Positions 19,072-30,516 of a stretch of DNA of 64,000 nucleotides are shown here, in pieces. Each line of letters begins with the position of its first letter. The first letter of the stretch is position 1. Origin of the DNA: Gammaproteobacteria bacterium (GTDB lineage: Bacteria > Pseudomonadota > Gammaproteobacteria > Xanthomonadales > Rhodanobacteraceae); the NCBI GenBank assembly GCA_021325195.1, contig JAJPHQ010000092.1, positions 1-64,000 of the forward strand, written 5' to 3'. Both the position numbers and the translations under genes were made by a program. The notes under the pieces were generated by a model. That model was not told the origin of the DNA, did no database searches, and saw only the letters and a list, made by a program, of their open reading frames with translations.

Positions 19072-21541
19072 TCGACTGGCGCACCTCGCGCGCCAGGATC
19101 ACCCGCGCGTCGCGCGCGACGTCTTCCAGCACCGCGTCGAATTCCAGCTTGCCGCTGGCGTCGGTCCGGATGACCCTGCGCTCGCGCAGCTTGGCGATGA
19201 AGACCCGGAACAGGCTCTTGTCGAAGAATTCCGGTGCGCTCTGCTGGTAAAGCAGCGACAGCCGCTGCGCCGCGAGGTGGCACAGGTTTTCCAGTTCGCC
19301 CGCGGTCAGCGCGTGCGGGCCGTTCTTCACCAGCGCGGCGATCGCGATGTAGTAGCGCTCGAACGCCTGCAGCAGGCAATGCGCGAGCAGGCGCAACTGG
19401 AACGCGGTGTTCTCGCCCTCGGCGGCGAGGTGCAGCAGGCGGCCGTCACCGCCGGCGGCCAGCAGGCCGCGCGCGACCAGGAAATCGATCACGCCATCCA
19501 GCCGCGCCGCGAAACCGTCGTCGTCCCACGGCAGGAACAGCTCGGACTGGATGAACGGATACACCGTGCGGCCCAGCCGCTTGATGGTTTCGCGCGCGAT
19601 CCGGCGGTTGTTGATGAAGCAGCACGCCACCCACGCCGCGTCGGCGAACAGGTGCAGGACGTTGTTGCGGAAGTACGACAGCAGCACCGCCTTCTCGCCT
19701 TCGGCGGCCAGCACGTCGCCCAGCGGGTGGCGGATGCGCCGGATCCAGCCCATCTGCTCGGCGTAGGCCACGATGTCGGCGGGCGCCATCGGCGTCAGCG
19801 TGGCGCGCTCCGAATACGGCAGCGCCTCCAGCATCGCCTTCATCAATTCCAGTTGCGCCAGCAGGTCCGCTTCCGACAGCGCGTGGCGCGGCGCGCCCAG
19901 CAGGGCCAGGGCCACCAGGTTCACGGGATTCACGTCGGCCGCGCGGTTGGTGTTGACCTGGATGCGTTCGGCCAGCCGGTCCAGCATGTCGTTGAGCCAT
20001 TCCGGCTTGGCGTCGGGATCGCCGGTGTCGTCGCGCCAGCCGGGATGCGACGCATCCAGCAGCGGCGTCAGTTCGATCGGCTCGCCGAAGTTCAACGTGA
20101 CGCGGCCGTAATGCTGGCGCAGCGCCTTGCGTGCGCCGCGCAGCAGACCCCACCACGATTCCTTTTCCTTGGGTTGCCCGGACAGCTCGCCGATGTACGC
20201 GCGGCCTTCCATCAGTTTTTCGTAGCCGATGTACACCGGCTGGAACAGCACCGGCCGGCGCGGCGCGCGCAGGAAGGCACGCACGGTCATCGACAGCAGG
20301 CCGAAACGCGGCGCCAGCAGGCGGCCGGTGCGCGAGCGTCCCCCCTCGATGAAGTACTCGATCGGGACGCCGCGGTCGATCAGCTGCGACAGGTATTCCC
20401 GGAAGATCACCGAATACAGCGCGTTGCCCTTGAAGCTCCGGCGCAGGAAGAACGCGCCGCCCTTGCGCAGGAAGGTGCCCAGCACCGGCAGGTTCAGGTT
20501 CACGCCGGCGGCGATGTGCGGCACCACCACGCCGCTCGCGTAGAGCTGGTAGGACAGCAGCACGTAGTCGGCGTGGCTGCGGTGGCTGGGCACGTACACC
20601 ACCTCGCGGCCGGGCGCGAGCGTGCGCAGCGATTCGAAATGGTGCGTCGCGATGCCGTCGTACAGCTTGTTCCAGAAGTTCGACAGCAGGAACCACATCG
20701 AGCGCACGAACGGCGGCGAATAATCGGCGGCGATCTCGTGCACCAGCTTCTGCGCCTGTGCCCACGCCTTCGCGTAGGGGATGTTGTCCTTCGCCGCCTG
20801 CGCGGCGATCGCGGCGCGCACGCTCTCGGCATTCAGCACCGAATCCACCACGGTGCGGCGGTGCGAAAGGTCCGGCCCGATCACCGCGGTGCGCACGCGC
20901 CGGAAGTGCACGCGCAGCACGCGCGCCAGCTTGCGCTGCACGCGTTCGGTGCGCTGCCCGCCGGCCTCGTCCAGCAGCGCGCGCAGCGAGATCGGCGGCG
21001 AGAAGCGCACGATGGTGTCGCGACCGTTCAGCAGCAGCGCCAGCAGCCGCCTGAAGTGGCCCACCACCGCCCAGTTTTCCGAGAACAGCACGCTGAACCA
21101 GCCCGACTGCCGGTTGGGCGCACGGCCCACGTAGATCGCCACCGGCATCAGCTGCACGTTGCCGTCGGGCTGGGCTTCCAGCCTGCGCAGCAGTTGCCGC
21201 ATGGCGTCCTGCGGCTCGCGGTCGTGGCGGCGGCCGGAGAACCAGCCGCCGGTGCCGCGCATCGCGAACATCGCGCGGCGGCGCCGGCCCAGTCCCGGCA
21301 CGGTTGCCAGCGGGCTGGGCAGGCCGGCTTCGTGGCAGGCGCGTTCCAGGATCAGGCTGTCCGACAGCCCGTTGCGCTCGATCACGTAGATCACCGGCAC
21401 GCCGGCGGCCAGCAGCGACACCGGCTCGGCGGGATCGCGCTTGATCCGCACCCAGGGCGCCAGCAGCGCGCCCCACAGCGTGCGCCACCACGTGGCGTGC
21501 ACCAGGGTGTCGCGGTGCAGATGTTGGTCCATGCTGGTCAT
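18977..21541 (-). CDS. plsB: Glycerol-3-phosphate 1-O-acyltransferase
   Basis: VPSHRSHADYVLLSYQLY, FIEGGRSRTGRLLAPRFGLLSM, PVYIGYEKLMEG. Confidence 0.95.
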   Translation of the reverse strand: MTSMDQHLHRDTLVHATWWRTLWGALLAPWVRIKRDPAEPVSLLAAGVPVIYVIERNGLSDSLILERACHEAGLPSPLATVPGLGRRRRAMFAMRGTGGWFSGRRHDREPQDAMRQLLRRLEAQPDGNVQLMPVAIYVGRAPNRQSGWFSVLFSENWAVVGHFRRLLALLLNGRDTIVRFSPPISLRALLDEAGGQRTERVQRKLARVLRVHFRRVRTAVIGPDLSHRRTVVDSVLNAESVRAAIAAQAAKDNIPYAKAWAQAQKLVHEIAADYSPPFVRSMWFLLSNFWNKLYDGIATHHFESLRTLAPGREVVYVPSHRSHADYVLLSYQLYASGVVVPHIAAGVNLNLPVLGTFLRKGGAFFLRRSFKGNALYSVIFREYLSQLIDRGVPIEYFIEGGRSRTGRLLAPRFGLLSMTVRAFLRAPRRPVLFQPVYIGYEKLMEGRAYIGELSGQPKEKESWWGLLRGARKALRQHYGRVTLNFGEPIELTPLLDASHPGWRDDTGDPDAKPEWLNDMLDRLAERIQVNTNRAADVNPVNLVALALLGAPRHALSEADLLAQLELMKAMLEALPYSERATLTPMAPADIVAYAEQMGWIRRIRHPLGDVLAAEGEKAVLLSYFRNNVLHLFADAAWVACCFINNRRIARETIKRLGRTVYPFIQSELFLPWDDDGFAARLDGVIDFLVARGLLAAGGDGRLLHLAAEGENTAFQLRLLAHCLLQAFERYYIAIAALVKNGPHALTAGELENLCHLAAQRLSLLYQQSAPEFFDKSLFRVFIAKLRERRVIRTDASGKLEFDAVLEDVARDARVILAREVRQSIMKVTPDVVAETADGTASAQAAAARPAIRPQ

Positions 21542-21564
21542 GCTGTCGGACGGTCGCATCGGGA

Positions 21565-22632
21565 TCAACGCGGCGTGCCGGACGAGGCCGCAGCCGACGG
21601 CGATGCGGGTGGGTTGGCAGGCGCGCTGCTCGCGGGCGCCGGGGCGGCCGGTGTGCGCGCAGGCACGGCGGCCGTCGTGCCCGCCGGGGGCTGGGCGCCG
21701 CTCGCCGCGGACGCGGGTTGCGCCGGAGACGACGATGCCGGGGGGGCGGGATGCCGCTTGCGCCACGCCGCCAGCCGTTCGGCGTCGTACCAGGCGTTGC
21801 CCACCTTGAGCATGTGCCATTGTCCGGTGACGGGCCTGCCTGCCAGCGTCAGCGTCACCTGCACCAGCGCGTGGCTGCCGTCGTCGGACAGCGTCTCCAC
21901 GCGCGCGGCGCCCAGGCTGGCGTCGAGGTCGAGGCCGTAGAGTTTGAGCAGCGACAGCAGGCCCTTCCACGCGATGCCGTAACGCTGCATCGCCTGCGCG
22001 TAATCGAGCGCGCGCCACTGCTCCAGCGTCTGCACGTTCAGTTTCCGCGCCGTGGTGCACACCATGCCGATCGCCTGCCGCGCCTTGGCGTCGTCGCCCA
22101 GATCGGCCGACTGCAACCACGCGATCAGGGCGTTCAATGCCTGCGTCGCCATCTGCTTCTGGCCCGCGCCGAACTCGTCGGAACCGGCGATGACCTGCTG
22201 TCCGGCGGCCTGCAGGATGCCGGTCAGGATCGGCAACTGCTGTCCGCGCTGCTTGCGCAGCGTGGCCAGTTCCGGCTCGAGCAGCCGGTAGAGCTTTCCT
22301 TCCGCACCGGGCTGGGTCAGCATCTGCATGGCCTGTTCGAATTGCCGGCGTTGCGCGGGCGTGGCGGCGGGGGCCTGCGTGCGCGCGGTTTCCCACTCGC
22401 TGCGCCACACCCGGTAATCGGCCGGCGGCAGCAGGCTTTGCATCAGCCCGTCGAAGTCGCCCTGCCGGGTCAGGTCGAGGCTGGCGAACACCGCCCCGTC
22501 GGGGGTGACGTTGGCGGGCGGCGGGGGCGGCCCGCGATGACAGGCTGCGACCAGAATGACCAGCGCGCAGGACAGCAGCGCGGCGAAAACATGGCGCCGC
22601 TGTGGCGGATGCGGGCGATCGGGCGCGGGCAT
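21565..22632 (-). CDS. Predicted lipoprotein of unknown function with Pro/Ala-rich C-terminal tail
   Basis: Lipobox-like ALVILVAACHRG; about 45 aa low-complexity P/A/S tail. Confidence 0.7.
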   Translation of the reverse strand: MPAPDRPHPPQRRHVFAALLSCALVILVAACHRGPPPPPANVTPDGAVFASLDLTRQGDFDGLMQSLLPPADYRVWRSEWETARTQAPAATPAQRRQFEQAMQMLTQPGAEGKLYRLLEPELATLRKQRGQQLPILTGILQAAGQQVIAGSDEFGAGQKQMATQALNALIAWLQSADLGDDAKARQAIGMVCTTARKLNVQTLEQWRALDYAQAMQRYGIAWKGLLSLLKLYGLDLDASLGAARVETLSDDGSHALVQVTLTLAGRPVTGQWHMLKVGNAWYDAERLAAWRKRHPAPPASSSPAQPASAASGAQPPAGTTAAVPARTPAAPAPASSAPANPPASPSAAASSGTPR

Positions 22633-22681
22633 GGCGTCCGAGTGTGGCGACCGGCGCGGGTTCAGGCAAGTTCTTGCGGCA

Positions 22682-23395
22682 TCAGCCGATGGCCGATGCG
22701 ATCTGGGCCACGATGGTCTCCGCGGCCGCGCGCGGATCGTCGGCGTTCCGGATCGGCCGGCCCACCACGATGTAATCGGCGCCCCGTGCGAACGCGGTTG
22801 GCACATCGACCGTGCGCTTCTGGTCGTCGCCGGCCGGACCGGCGGGACGGATGCCCGGGCATGCCGTCAGCAGATTCTCGCCCAGCGCGGTGCGCAGATG
22901 CGGCAGGTCGGCGCCCGAACACACCACGCCGTCGATGCCGGCATCGCGCGCCAGCCGTGCGCGCTGGACCACCACCTCCGCGGGTTCGCCTTGCACGCCC
23001 AGCGCGGCCAGATCGGCCCTGTCGTTGCTGGTCAGCACCGTGACGGCCAGCAGCCGCATCGAACCCCTCGCGGCGGCCGCGGCTTCCAGCATCGCGCGGC
23101 TGTCGCAGTGCACGGTCGCGAACGTGACCGGCCGGCGCGCAAGGCCGCGTACCGCGCCCGCCACCGTGGCCGGCACGTCGTGCAGCTTGAGGTCGACGAA
23201 GATCTGCTTGCCGCGTTTCGCCAGTTCGTCCAGTACCGCGAAGTAATCGCCGCCCGCCAGCAGCTCCAGCCCGATCTTGTAGAACGCGACGGCGTCGCCC
23301 AGCCGGTCGATCCAGGCGATCGCCTCGCTGCGGTTCGGCACGTCCAGCGCGAAGATCAGGCGCTCGCGCGCGGGAATGTTCCTGTGTCGTGTCAT
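22682..23395 (-). CDS. pyrF: Orotidine-5'-phosphate decarboxylase
   Basis: [38 protein letters not shown]. Confidence 0.96.
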   Translation of the reverse strand: MTRHRNIPARERLIFALDVPNRSEAIAWIDRLGDAVAFYKIGLELLAGGDYFAVLDELAKRGKQIFVDLKLHDVPATVAGAVRGLARRPVTFATVHCDSRAMLEAAAAARGSMRLLAVTVLTSNDRADLAALGVQGEPAEVVVQRARLARDAGIDGVVCSGADLPHLRTALGENLLTACPGIRPAGPAGDDQKRTVDVPTAFARGADYIVVGRPIRNADDPRAAAETIVAQIASAIG

Positions 23396-24282
23396 CAGTC
23401 CACCCTCAAGTGCTCGAGTTTGCGCGCGCGCTGCTGGTCCGGCGTCAGCGCGCGGTCGTTGCCGTACAGCGCGGATTCCCACGAGCCGTACATCGGATTG
23501 GGCAGTACGAACCAGCGCTCCCCGATCCAGTTCCGGTACGGCCCGATCGCGGCGCCGCGTGCGGCCAGCGAGCCGTCGCCCAGCGACACGAAATCGCCCA
23601 GCTGGTCGCCGAACTGCATCAGCACCCGGTGCGTCCGGCCGATCAGCCGGCGCCGGCAGGTCTTGTCCGCAGCGTGCACCTGCGTGCAGCCCGGCACCGG
23701 GGTGCCGGCGCCGAGAAAGGCGTTCGCGGTCGTCACCGGGAAGCCCGCATCGCGCAGGTTCTTCAGCGTCACGGCATCCAGCGAACGGTCGCGGTTGCTC
23801 AGGTAATACACGTCGATCCCGTGCGCGGCGGCGAAGCGGGTCAATGCCAGTGCGCCCGGCAGCGGTCTTGCCGCAGCTTCCTCGCACCACTTGCGCCAGC
23901 CCGCCTCGTCGAACGCGCGGTGCTCCCTGATCAGCCGCGCCTCGTAGGGCGAGTTGTCCAGCACGGTCTCGTCGATGTCCAGGATGATCGCGGGTTTGAG
24001 CTGGCGCGCCGGTCCGCTCCGGTCCTCGCGCGGCAGCGCGTCCCAGTTCCGGTCGTGCAGCGCGCGCAGCAGTTTCGACTGCGCGTCGCGGTAGATTTCC
24101 AGGTACACCAGATCGTGTTCGGCCGCGTTCTGCGCCCACAGCAGCGCGTCCAGGCGGTCGTCGGTCGGCGGATTCGCGGCGGGTGCTCGAGTCGGCGATT
24201 GCGCCGGCGGCCGGATCGCGGCGCACCCGGCCAGCGCCAGCACGGCGCACGCGACCAGCGGGATACGAAGGTGTCGGTTCAT
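23395..24282 (-). CDS. Acid phosphatase / 5'-nucleotidase lipoprotein e(P4) family (HAD)
   Basis: Lipobox [30 protein letters not shown]; start overlaps via TGATG junction with pyrF. Confidence 0.9.
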   Translation of the reverse strand: MNRHLRIPLVACAVLALAGCAAIRPPAQSPTRAPAANPPTDDRLDALLWAQNAAEHDLVYLEIYRDAQSKLLRALHDRNWDALPREDRSGPARQLKPAIILDIDETVLDNSPYEARLIREHRAFDEAGWRKWCEEAAARPLPGALALTRFAAAHGIDVYYLSNRDRSLDAVTLKNLRDAGFPVTTANAFLGAGTPVPGCTQVHAADKTCRRRLIGRTHRVLMQFGDQLGDFVSLGDGSLAARGAAIGPYRNWIGERWFVLPNPMYGSWESALYGNDRALTPDQQRARKLEHLRVD

Positions 24283-24366
24283 CACGGCCCCGGTCGTCCA
24301 GTCGCGCAAGTCTACAGGCAGGTCCCGGACTGGCGGCCGGCGAGGTGTGATGCCAGACTCCGTAGC

Positions 24367-25395
24367 ATGAACGACGCCAGCCGTCCGTCCGCCGATGTTT
24401 CACGCCGCACGCTGATCGCGAGCTACGTCGCCGCGGCCGTCGCGCTGCTGCTGGTGATGTTCCTGCACCTGCTGCCCGCGCTGATCGCGGGCCTGCTGGT
24501 GTACGCGGTGGTCGATGCGCTCGCGCCGCTGCTGGAACGCAAGCTGCCGGGACGGCTGTCCCGGCAACTGGTGGTGGGCGTGCTGGCGGTGCTGGTGGCG
24601 GGGCTGCTGGCGCTCGCGATCTTCGCTGCGGTCGCGTTCTTCCGGGCCGAGATAGGCGATCCCAACACGCTGTTCGACCGGATGATGCCGATGATCGACC
24701 GCGCACGCACGCAACTGCCCGCGTGGATCGTGGCCTACCTGCCGGTCAGCGCCGAGGACTTCCGCTACACCGCGACCGAACTGGCGCGCACGCACTCGCA
24801 GCAGTTGCAGGTGGCCGGCAAGGAAACCCTGCACGTGTTCGGACGGATCCTGGTGGGCCTCGCGCTGGGCGCGCTGGTGGCTCTCACCCACGTCCGCCCC
24901 GGCACCCAGGCCGGCCCGCTGCACCGCGACCTGGGCGAACGCTGCGCGCGCTTCGCCCGCGCCTTCCACGACATCGTGTTCGCGCAGGCGCGGATCTCGG
25001 CGCTGAACACCATCTTCACCGCGATCTTCCTGCTGATCGTGCTGCCGCTGGCCGGCGTGCACCTGCCGCTCACGAAGACACTGATCGCGATCACCTTCAT
25101 CGTGTGCCTGCTGCCGGTGGTCGGCAACCTGATTTCCAACACCCTGATCGTGATCGTGGGACTGTCCGTCTCGCTGTGGGTCGCGCTGGGCGCGCTGGTG
25201 TTCCTGATCCTGATCCACAAGCTGGAATACTTCCTCAATGCGAAGATCGTGGGCGCGCAGATCCACGCCCGCGCCTGGGAAATCCTGCTGGCGATGCTGG
25301 TGATGGAAGCCGCGTTCGGCCTGCCCGGCGTGGTCGCCGCGCCGGTCTACTATGCGTACCTCAAGGGCGAACTGGTTTCGGCAGAGCTGATTTGA
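24367..25395 (+). CDS. AI-2E family transporter (PerM-like membrane protein)
   Basis: Multiple TM segments; [21 protein letters not shown] and [19 protein letters not shown] typical of AI-2E_transport. Confidence 0.88.
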   Translation: MNDASRPSADVSRRTLIASYVAAAVALLLVMFLHLLPALIAGLLVYAVVDALAPLLERKLPGRLSRQLVVGVLAVLVAGLLALAIFAAVAFFRAEIGDPNTLFDRMMPMIDRARTQLPAWIVAYLPVSAEDFRYTATELARTHSQQLQVAGKETLHVFGRILVGLALGALVALTHVRPGTQAGPLHRDLGERCARFARAFHDIVFAQARISALNTIFTAIFLLIVLPLAGVHLPLTKTLIAITFIVCLLPVVGNLISNTLIVIVGLSVSLWVALGALVFLILIHKLEYFLNAKIVGAQIHARAWEILLAMLVMEAAFGLPGVVAAPVYYAYLKGELVSAELI

Positions 25396-25558
25396 TCGAG
25401 CTTCCGCCCGGGCACGGCCTGCCTGGTCGCCGGCGGCCGACGAGCGATCCGGCAGGAAACGGCCGGGTCGTGCAGACGGCGTTGCGGGAACGCCGCCCGC
25501 GCGCGCTGCAACGGACACGCGGCCCGGATCGTGCTGTGTGGATCCGGGCTGCCGTGCG

Positions 25559-27535
25559 TCAGCCCAGCATGGCGGCCAGTCTGGCGAGATGCGCGCCGGC
25601 GATTTCCTGCCTGGCCTGCGCATCGGCTTCCGGATCGGCGCCGTCGCGGTGCAAATCCGCGGCGGGCAGTTCGTCGAGGAAGCGCGACGGCTTTTGCCCG
25701 AACGCCTGCCCGTAACGGCGTCCCTGCACGCTGTAACTCAGGTGCAGGAACTGCTTCGCGCGGGTGATGCCGACGTACAGCAGGCGGCGCTCCTCGTCGA
25801 GGCGGCCCTCGTCGATCGCACCCTCGTGCGGCAGGGTGCCGTCCTCGCAGCCGACGATGTGCACCGAGCGGAATTCCAGACCCTTGGCCGCATGCAGGGT
25901 CATCAACCGCACCGCATCGCCGCCGTCGTCGCGGTCGGCGTGATTGAGCAATGCCAGTTGCGCCGCCAGATCGCCCGCGCGTGCGCGGCCCGTGTCCATC
26001 GCGCGGAACCAGTCGATCAATTCGCGCACGTTGTCGAGCTTGCGCTGGTGCAGCGCCGGATCCTTCGATGCATGCGCAAGGTGTTCGGCGTAGCGGCTGC
26101 GGCGCAGCACTTCCTCGGCCAGTTCCGGCGCCCGCAGCCGCCGCGATTCCGTTTGCAGGGCGTCGATCAGCGCGGCGAAGCCTGTCAGCGCCGCCGCGGG
26201 ACGCGAGGCGAGCTGCTGCAGCAACGCATGGCTGCGCGCGGCGCGCAGCAATGACAGGTGCCGCGACTGCGCGAGTTCGCCCAGCTTTTCCAGCGTGGTC
26301 ACGCCGATCTCGCGGCGCGGCACGTTGACGATGCGCAGGAACGCCGCGTCGTCGTCGGGATTGGCGGCGAGCCGCAGGTACGCCAGCAGGTCCTTGACCT
26401 CGGCGCGATCCAGAAACGACAACGCGCCGGTCAGGTGGTACGGGATGTGCGCGATTTGCAGGGCCTTTTCCAGCGGCCGCGCCTGGTGGTTGCCGCGATA
26501 CAGCACCGCGCAATCCGACCAGGCGAGCCGGTGCTTGTCGCGCAGGTACCTCAGTTGCGAGGCCACGCGTTCGGCCTCGTGCCCGGCGTCGCGGCATTCC
26601 ATCACCCGGATGCGTTCGCCGTCGGCAAGCGCGCTCCAGAGTTTTTTCGGATGCGCATGCGGGTTGTTCGCGATCAGGGCATTGGCCGCGCGCAGCACGC
26701 GCTGCGCGCAACGGTAGTTCTGCTCCAGCTTGATCACGCGCAGCCCGGGATAATCGATCGACAGCCTGTCGAGGTTGCCGGGATCGGCGCCGCGCCAGGC
26801 GTAGATGGATTGATCGTCGTCGCCCACGCAGGTGAACGCGCCGCGCTCGCCGGCGAGCAGCCTGAGGAACGCGTACTGCGCGGCATTGGTGTCCTGGCAC
26901 TCGTCCACCAGCAGGTAACGGATGCGCTCGCGCCATGCGAGCCGCGCCTCCTCGTCGCGCTGCAGAATCGCGACCGGCAGGCGGATCAGGTCGTCGAAAT
27001 CCACCGCGTTGAAGGCGGCGAGGCGCTTCTGGTACGCGGCGTAGAGCCGCGCGGCCTCCAGCTCGCGCGGCGCGCGTGCGGTGTCCAGCGCCTGATCCGG
27101 CGTCAGGCCGTCGCTCTTGAGCCGCGACAGCAGGGCACGCAACCGGAACAGCTGGTCGGATTTCACCGACGCGCCGGCCAGTTCCCTGACCAGCCCCGCG
27201 CTGTCGTCGGCATCCAGCACCGAAAACCCGCGGCGCAGGCCCGCGCGCGCGTGTTCGATCTGCAGGAACTTCAGGCCCAGCGCGTGGAAGGTGCACACGC
27301 TCAGGGCTTCCGCCGCGTCGGCCTTGACGCGCCTCGCCACGCGCTCGCGCATCTCGCGCGCGGCCTTGTTGGTGAAGGTGATCGCGGCGATCTTGGCGGG
27401 CGCCACGAAGCCGCGCGCGATCAGGTGCGCGATCTTTTCGGCGATCACGCGGGTCTTGCCGGAACCGGCGCCGGCCAGCACCAGCAGCGGGCCGTCGCAG
27501 TATTCCACCGCGGCGCGTTGTTGGGGATTGAGCAT
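25559..27535 (-). CDS. rep: ATP-dependent DNA helicase Rep (UvrD family)
   Basis: [87 protein letters not shown]. Confidence 0.95.
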   Translation of the reverse strand: MLNPQQRAAVEYCDGPLLVLAGAGSGKTRVIAEKIAHLIARGFVAPAKIAAITFTNKAAREMRERVARRVKADAAEALSVCTFHALGLKFLQIEHARAGLRRGFSVLDADDSAGLVRELAGASVKSDQLFRLRALLSRLKSDGLTPDQALDTARAPRELEAARLYAAYQKRLAAFNAVDFDDLIRLPVAILQRDEEARLAWRERIRYLLVDECQDTNAAQYAFLRLLAGERGAFTCVGDDDQSIYAWRGADPGNLDRLSIDYPGLRVIKLEQNYRCAQRVLRAANALIANNPHAHPKKLWSALADGERIRVMECRDAGHEAERVASQLRYLRDKHRLAWSDCAVLYRGNHQARPLEKALQIAHIPYHLTGALSFLDRAEVKDLLAYLRLAANPDDDAAFLRIVNVPRREIGVTTLEKLGELAQSRHLSLLRAARSHALLQQLASRPAAALTGFAALIDALQTESRRLRAPELAEEVLRRSRYAEHLAHASKDPALHQRKLDNVRELIDWFRAMDTGRARAGDLAAQLALLNHADRDDGGDAVRLMTLHAAKGLEFRSVHIVGCEDGTLPHEGAIDEGRLDEERRLLYVGITRAKQFLHLSYSVQGRRYGQAFGQKPSRFLDELPAADLHRDGADPEADAQARQEIAGAHLARLAAMLG

Positions 27536-27664
27536 CAGCAGGGCGAGTATGGGGGCGCGAAGACGGGAGAACGTGCAAGAATGCATTCTGCTTGCAAACG
27601 ATGCCGATCACCACCGTTGCAACGCAACCATATTTGTGGATGCACCCTCGCCCCTGACCCCTCC

Positions 27665-28303
27665 ATGGCCAAGCTCTACTTCTACTTCTCGGCGATGAAC
27701 GCCGGCAAGACCACCACGCTGTTGCAGAGCGCGCACAACTACCATGAACGCGGCATGCGCACGCTGATCCTGACGCCGGCCCTGGACACGCGCGATGGCG
27801 AAGGCGTGGTGGCATCGCGGATAGGCTTGCAGGCGAAAGGCCGCCGTTTCACGCGCGAGGAGGACCTGCTGGCACTGGTACGTGCCGACATCGACGCGCA
27901 CGGCGCGCTGCATTGCGTGCTGGTGGACGAGGCGCAGTTCCTGACCCGCGCCCAGGTATGGCAGTTGACCGACGTGGTCGATGCGCTGCACATCCCGGTG
28001 CTCAGCTACGGCCTGCGCACCGATTTCCGGGGCGAACTGTTCGAGGGCAGCGGGTACTTGCTGGCGTGGGCCGACGAGCTGCACGAGATCAAGACCATCT
28101 GCCACAGCGGCAAGAAGGCGACCATGGTGGTGCGGGTGGACGGACGGGGGCGCGCGGTGAAGACCGGTCCGCAGGTCGAGATCGGCGGCAACGAACGCTA
28201 CGTCTCGGTCAGCCGCGCCGAGTTCAAGAAAGTGATGGCCGCTGGCGGCGCGGTCGCAATGCCGAAAGCGGCGCGGACACGGCGCAGGGGAACCCCGCGA
28301 TGA
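27665..28303 (+). CDS. tdk: Thymidine kinase
   Basis: [53 protein letters not shown]. Confidence 0.95.
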   Translation: MAKLYFYFSAMNAGKTTTLLQSAHNYHERGMRTLILTPALDTRDGEGVVASRIGLQAKGRRFTREEDLLALVRADIDAHGALHCVLVDEAQFLTRAQVWQLTDVVDALHIPVLSYGLRTDFRGELFEGSGYLLAWADELHEIKTICHSGKKATMVVRVDGRGRAVKTGPQVEIGGNERYVSVSRAEFKKVMAAGGAVAMPKAARTRRRGTPR

Positions 28304-29058
28304 CGCAGCAGGACTGGTCGCGCCCGCATTGGACGCGCGACGATGCGAAGGCGATGCTGCTGTATTTCGTGTTCGGCGCGTTTCCGGAGACCCTGCAGCT
28401 GGACGTCGCCCGCCACGGCAGCGCCGGGCTGCCCGGGGGCGTCGAACTGCAGCGGATGCCCAGGACACTGATGGCGCACTGGGACGGCCATCCGCTGCGC
28501 GGTGCCCTGGGTGACCTGCTGCGCGAAGAGGATCCCGCCGCGTTCGCCGCGGCGCGCGCGGCGCCCGACTGCATCATGCTGCGCGGCGAAGTGTCCGATG
28601 CGCCCACCCTGGATTACCTGCGCGACACGCTGGGTGCGGTCGGCGCGCTGCTGGACGTCGGCGGCGTGGCGGTGGTCGATCCGCAGATTCTGGGCATCTG
28701 GTCCGCGAACGGCTGGCGCGCGCGTTACGAGGGCGAAGGCGTCACGCCGCTGCGCGATCACCTGCTGATCGTGTGTCACGACGACCAGGACGGCGGCGCG
28801 TGGATCAAGACCCGCGGCCTGCGCAAGTTCGCGCGGCCCGACGTCAGCATCCGGCGGGTGCCGGAGGACGCGATCGAACGTGCCGGCGCGGTGGCCGCGC
28901 ACGTGGCCGAACTCGAAATGCGCGGCATGCGTTTCGGCGCGGGTTCGATCCTCGACATCGAAGGCGTTCCGGGCGGCATGACCGCGCGTCCGGGCGGTTC
29001 GCTGGACGATCCGCAGTTCAACAACGTGCACGTCGAGTTCGTGTGGCCCGGATCCTGA
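28300..29058 (+). CDS. Conserved-looking hypothetical protein, translationally coupled to tdk
   Basis: ATGA overlap with tdk; 252 aa, no motif recognised. Confidence 0.7.
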   Translation: MTQQDWSRPHWTRDDAKAMLLYFVFGAFPETLQLDVARHGSAGLPGGVELQRMPRTLMAHWDGHPLRGALGDLLREEDPAAFAAARAAPDCIMLRGEVSDAPTLDYLRDTLGAVGALLDVGGVAVVDPQILGIWSANGWRARYEGEGVTPLRDHLLIVCHDDQDGGAWIKTRGLRKFARPDVSIRRVPEDAIERAGAVAAHVAELEMRGMRFGAGSILDIEGVPGGMTARPGGSLDDPQFNNVHVEFVWPGS

Positions 29059-29214
29059 TCCGGATTTCCGTGCCCGCGCCGGGCCGCGATCGCGATCCGT
29101 CATCGATGCGAAAGCGGAAACGTGGCGCGCTCGGCATCGCGACGTCCCCGTCTTTTCCACGCGCATGCGCACGGAAAGCGCAGGAATCCCGATTCAAGGC
29201 GGTGCCGGCACGCG

Positions 29215-30027
29215 TCAACGCTGACAGCGCGGACACCAGTACGTCATCCGTTGCCCGATCACTGCCGCGCGGATCGGCGTGCCGCAGGCCTTGCAGGGTT
29301 CGCCGGCGCGGCCATAGACGAACAATTCCTGCTCGAAATAGCCGGGTTCGCCGTCGGGCGCGAGGAAATCGCGCAGGGTGGTGCCGCCGCGGGTGATCGC
29401 GTGCCGGAGAATCCGGCGGATTTCCTCCGCGATCCGCGCGTAGCGTGCGCGTGACACCGAGCCGGCGGCGCGTTTCGGATGCACGGCCGCCGCGAACAGC
29501 GCCTCGCTGGCGTAGATGTTGCCCACGCCCACCACGATGGCCTGATCCATCAGGAAGGTCTTGACCGCGGCGCTGCGTCCGCGCGCGTGCGTCCACAGCC
29601 AGTCGCCGTCGAAATCCGGGCCCAGCGGTTCGGGACCCAGCCCGCGCAACAGCGGATGCACTTCGCCCGCTTGCTGCCACAGCAGGCAGCCGAAACGGCG
29701 CGGATCGTTGAAGCGCAGCGCCTTGCCGGAATCGAGCACCAGATCGTAGTGATCGTGCGGCCGCGGCGGCAGCGCGGGATCGAGCACCCGCAGCGAGCCC
29801 GACATCCCGAGGTGCAGCAGCGCGGAACCGGCCTGCGTGTGCAGCAGCAGATACTTGGCGCGGCGTTCGATCGACTCGATGCGCCGGCCAGGCAGGATGC
29901 GCGTGATCGCGCGCGGGATCGGCCAGCGCAGGTCCTTCCGGCGCAGCAGCACGCGTTCGACGACGCGGCCTTCGAGATGCGGCGCGATGCCGCGCCTGGT
30001 CGTCTCTACTTCCGGGAGTTCGGGCAT
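29215..30027 (-). CDS. mutM: Formamidopyrimidine-DNA glycosylase
   Basis: [15 protein letters not shown]-terminus; C-terminal zinc finger [26 protein letters not shown]. Confidence 0.97.
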   Translation of the reverse strand: MPELPEVETTRRGIAPHLEGRVVERVLLRRKDLRWPIPRAITRILPGRRIESIERRAKYLLLHTQAGSALLHLGMSGSLRVLDPALPPRPHDHYDLVLDSGKALRFNDPRRFGCLLWQQAGEVHPLLRGLGPEPLGPDFDGDWLWTHARGRSAAVKTFLMDQAIVVGVGNIYASEALFAAAVHPKRAAGSVSRARYARIAEEIRRILRHAITRGGTTLRDFLAPDGEPGYFEQELFVYGRAGEPCKACGTPIRAAVIGQRMTYWCPRCQR

Positions 30028-30030
30028 CCG

Positions 30031-30516
30031 TCATTCACCCGGCTTCGTGAGCATCACTTGCGGCGAATATTGCCGCGGCACCAGCGCCACTTTGTCGCCC
30101 ACCCGCACGTAGCGCAGCTCGTCCAGCGCGGACAGCCCGCCGTAACGCAGCCGCACGCCGTCGAGAACGAGCGTGGCCGACGGCGGTGTCAATCCGGCCC
30201 CGGCGGCATCGACAGCGGACGCCGCAAGCCAGCGCGCGACTGGCGTCGCGGCGAGATTGGCCAGCCGTTGCAGCCGTGCGTCGCTGGCGCGCATTTCGCC
30301 CGGCTCGACGCGCCACCAGCCGTCCGCGCGTTTTTCGAACACCTGCGGCACGGCCGGCGGGATGTCCAGTTCCACGCGCGTGACCGCAGCGGGATCGAGC
30401 GCGGTCAACGCGGGCGGATCACGCACGTAGTCACGCCGGCCCAGCCACAGCACCGCCGCGACCAGCGCGGCCGCCACCACCGCGAGCAGCGACAGGTTGC
30501 GGGTCGCGCGCTTCAT
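30031..30516 (-). CDS. DUF4340-like auxiliary protein of ABC exporter
   Basis: Single N-terminal TM; gene coupled to GldG-like gene; LDPAAVTRVEL. Confidence 0.6.
   Translation of the reverse strand: MKRATRNLSLLAVVAAALVAAVLWLGRRDYVRDPPALTALDPAAVTRVELDIPPAVPQVFEKRADGWWRVEPGEMRASDARLQRLANLAATPVARWLAASAVDAAGAGLTPPSATLVLDGVRLRYGGLSALDELRYVRVGDKVALVPRQYSPQVMLTKPGE

Noticed and set aside
19277-21940. 887-aa plus-strand ORF
   Set aside because: Antisense shadow of plsB (Q/R/H/A-rich).
25396-25558. Inverted repeat GCCCGGATC..GATCCGGGC between the AI-2E gene and rep
   Set aside because: Likely an ordinary shared terminator-like hairpin between convergent genes; no further support for something special.
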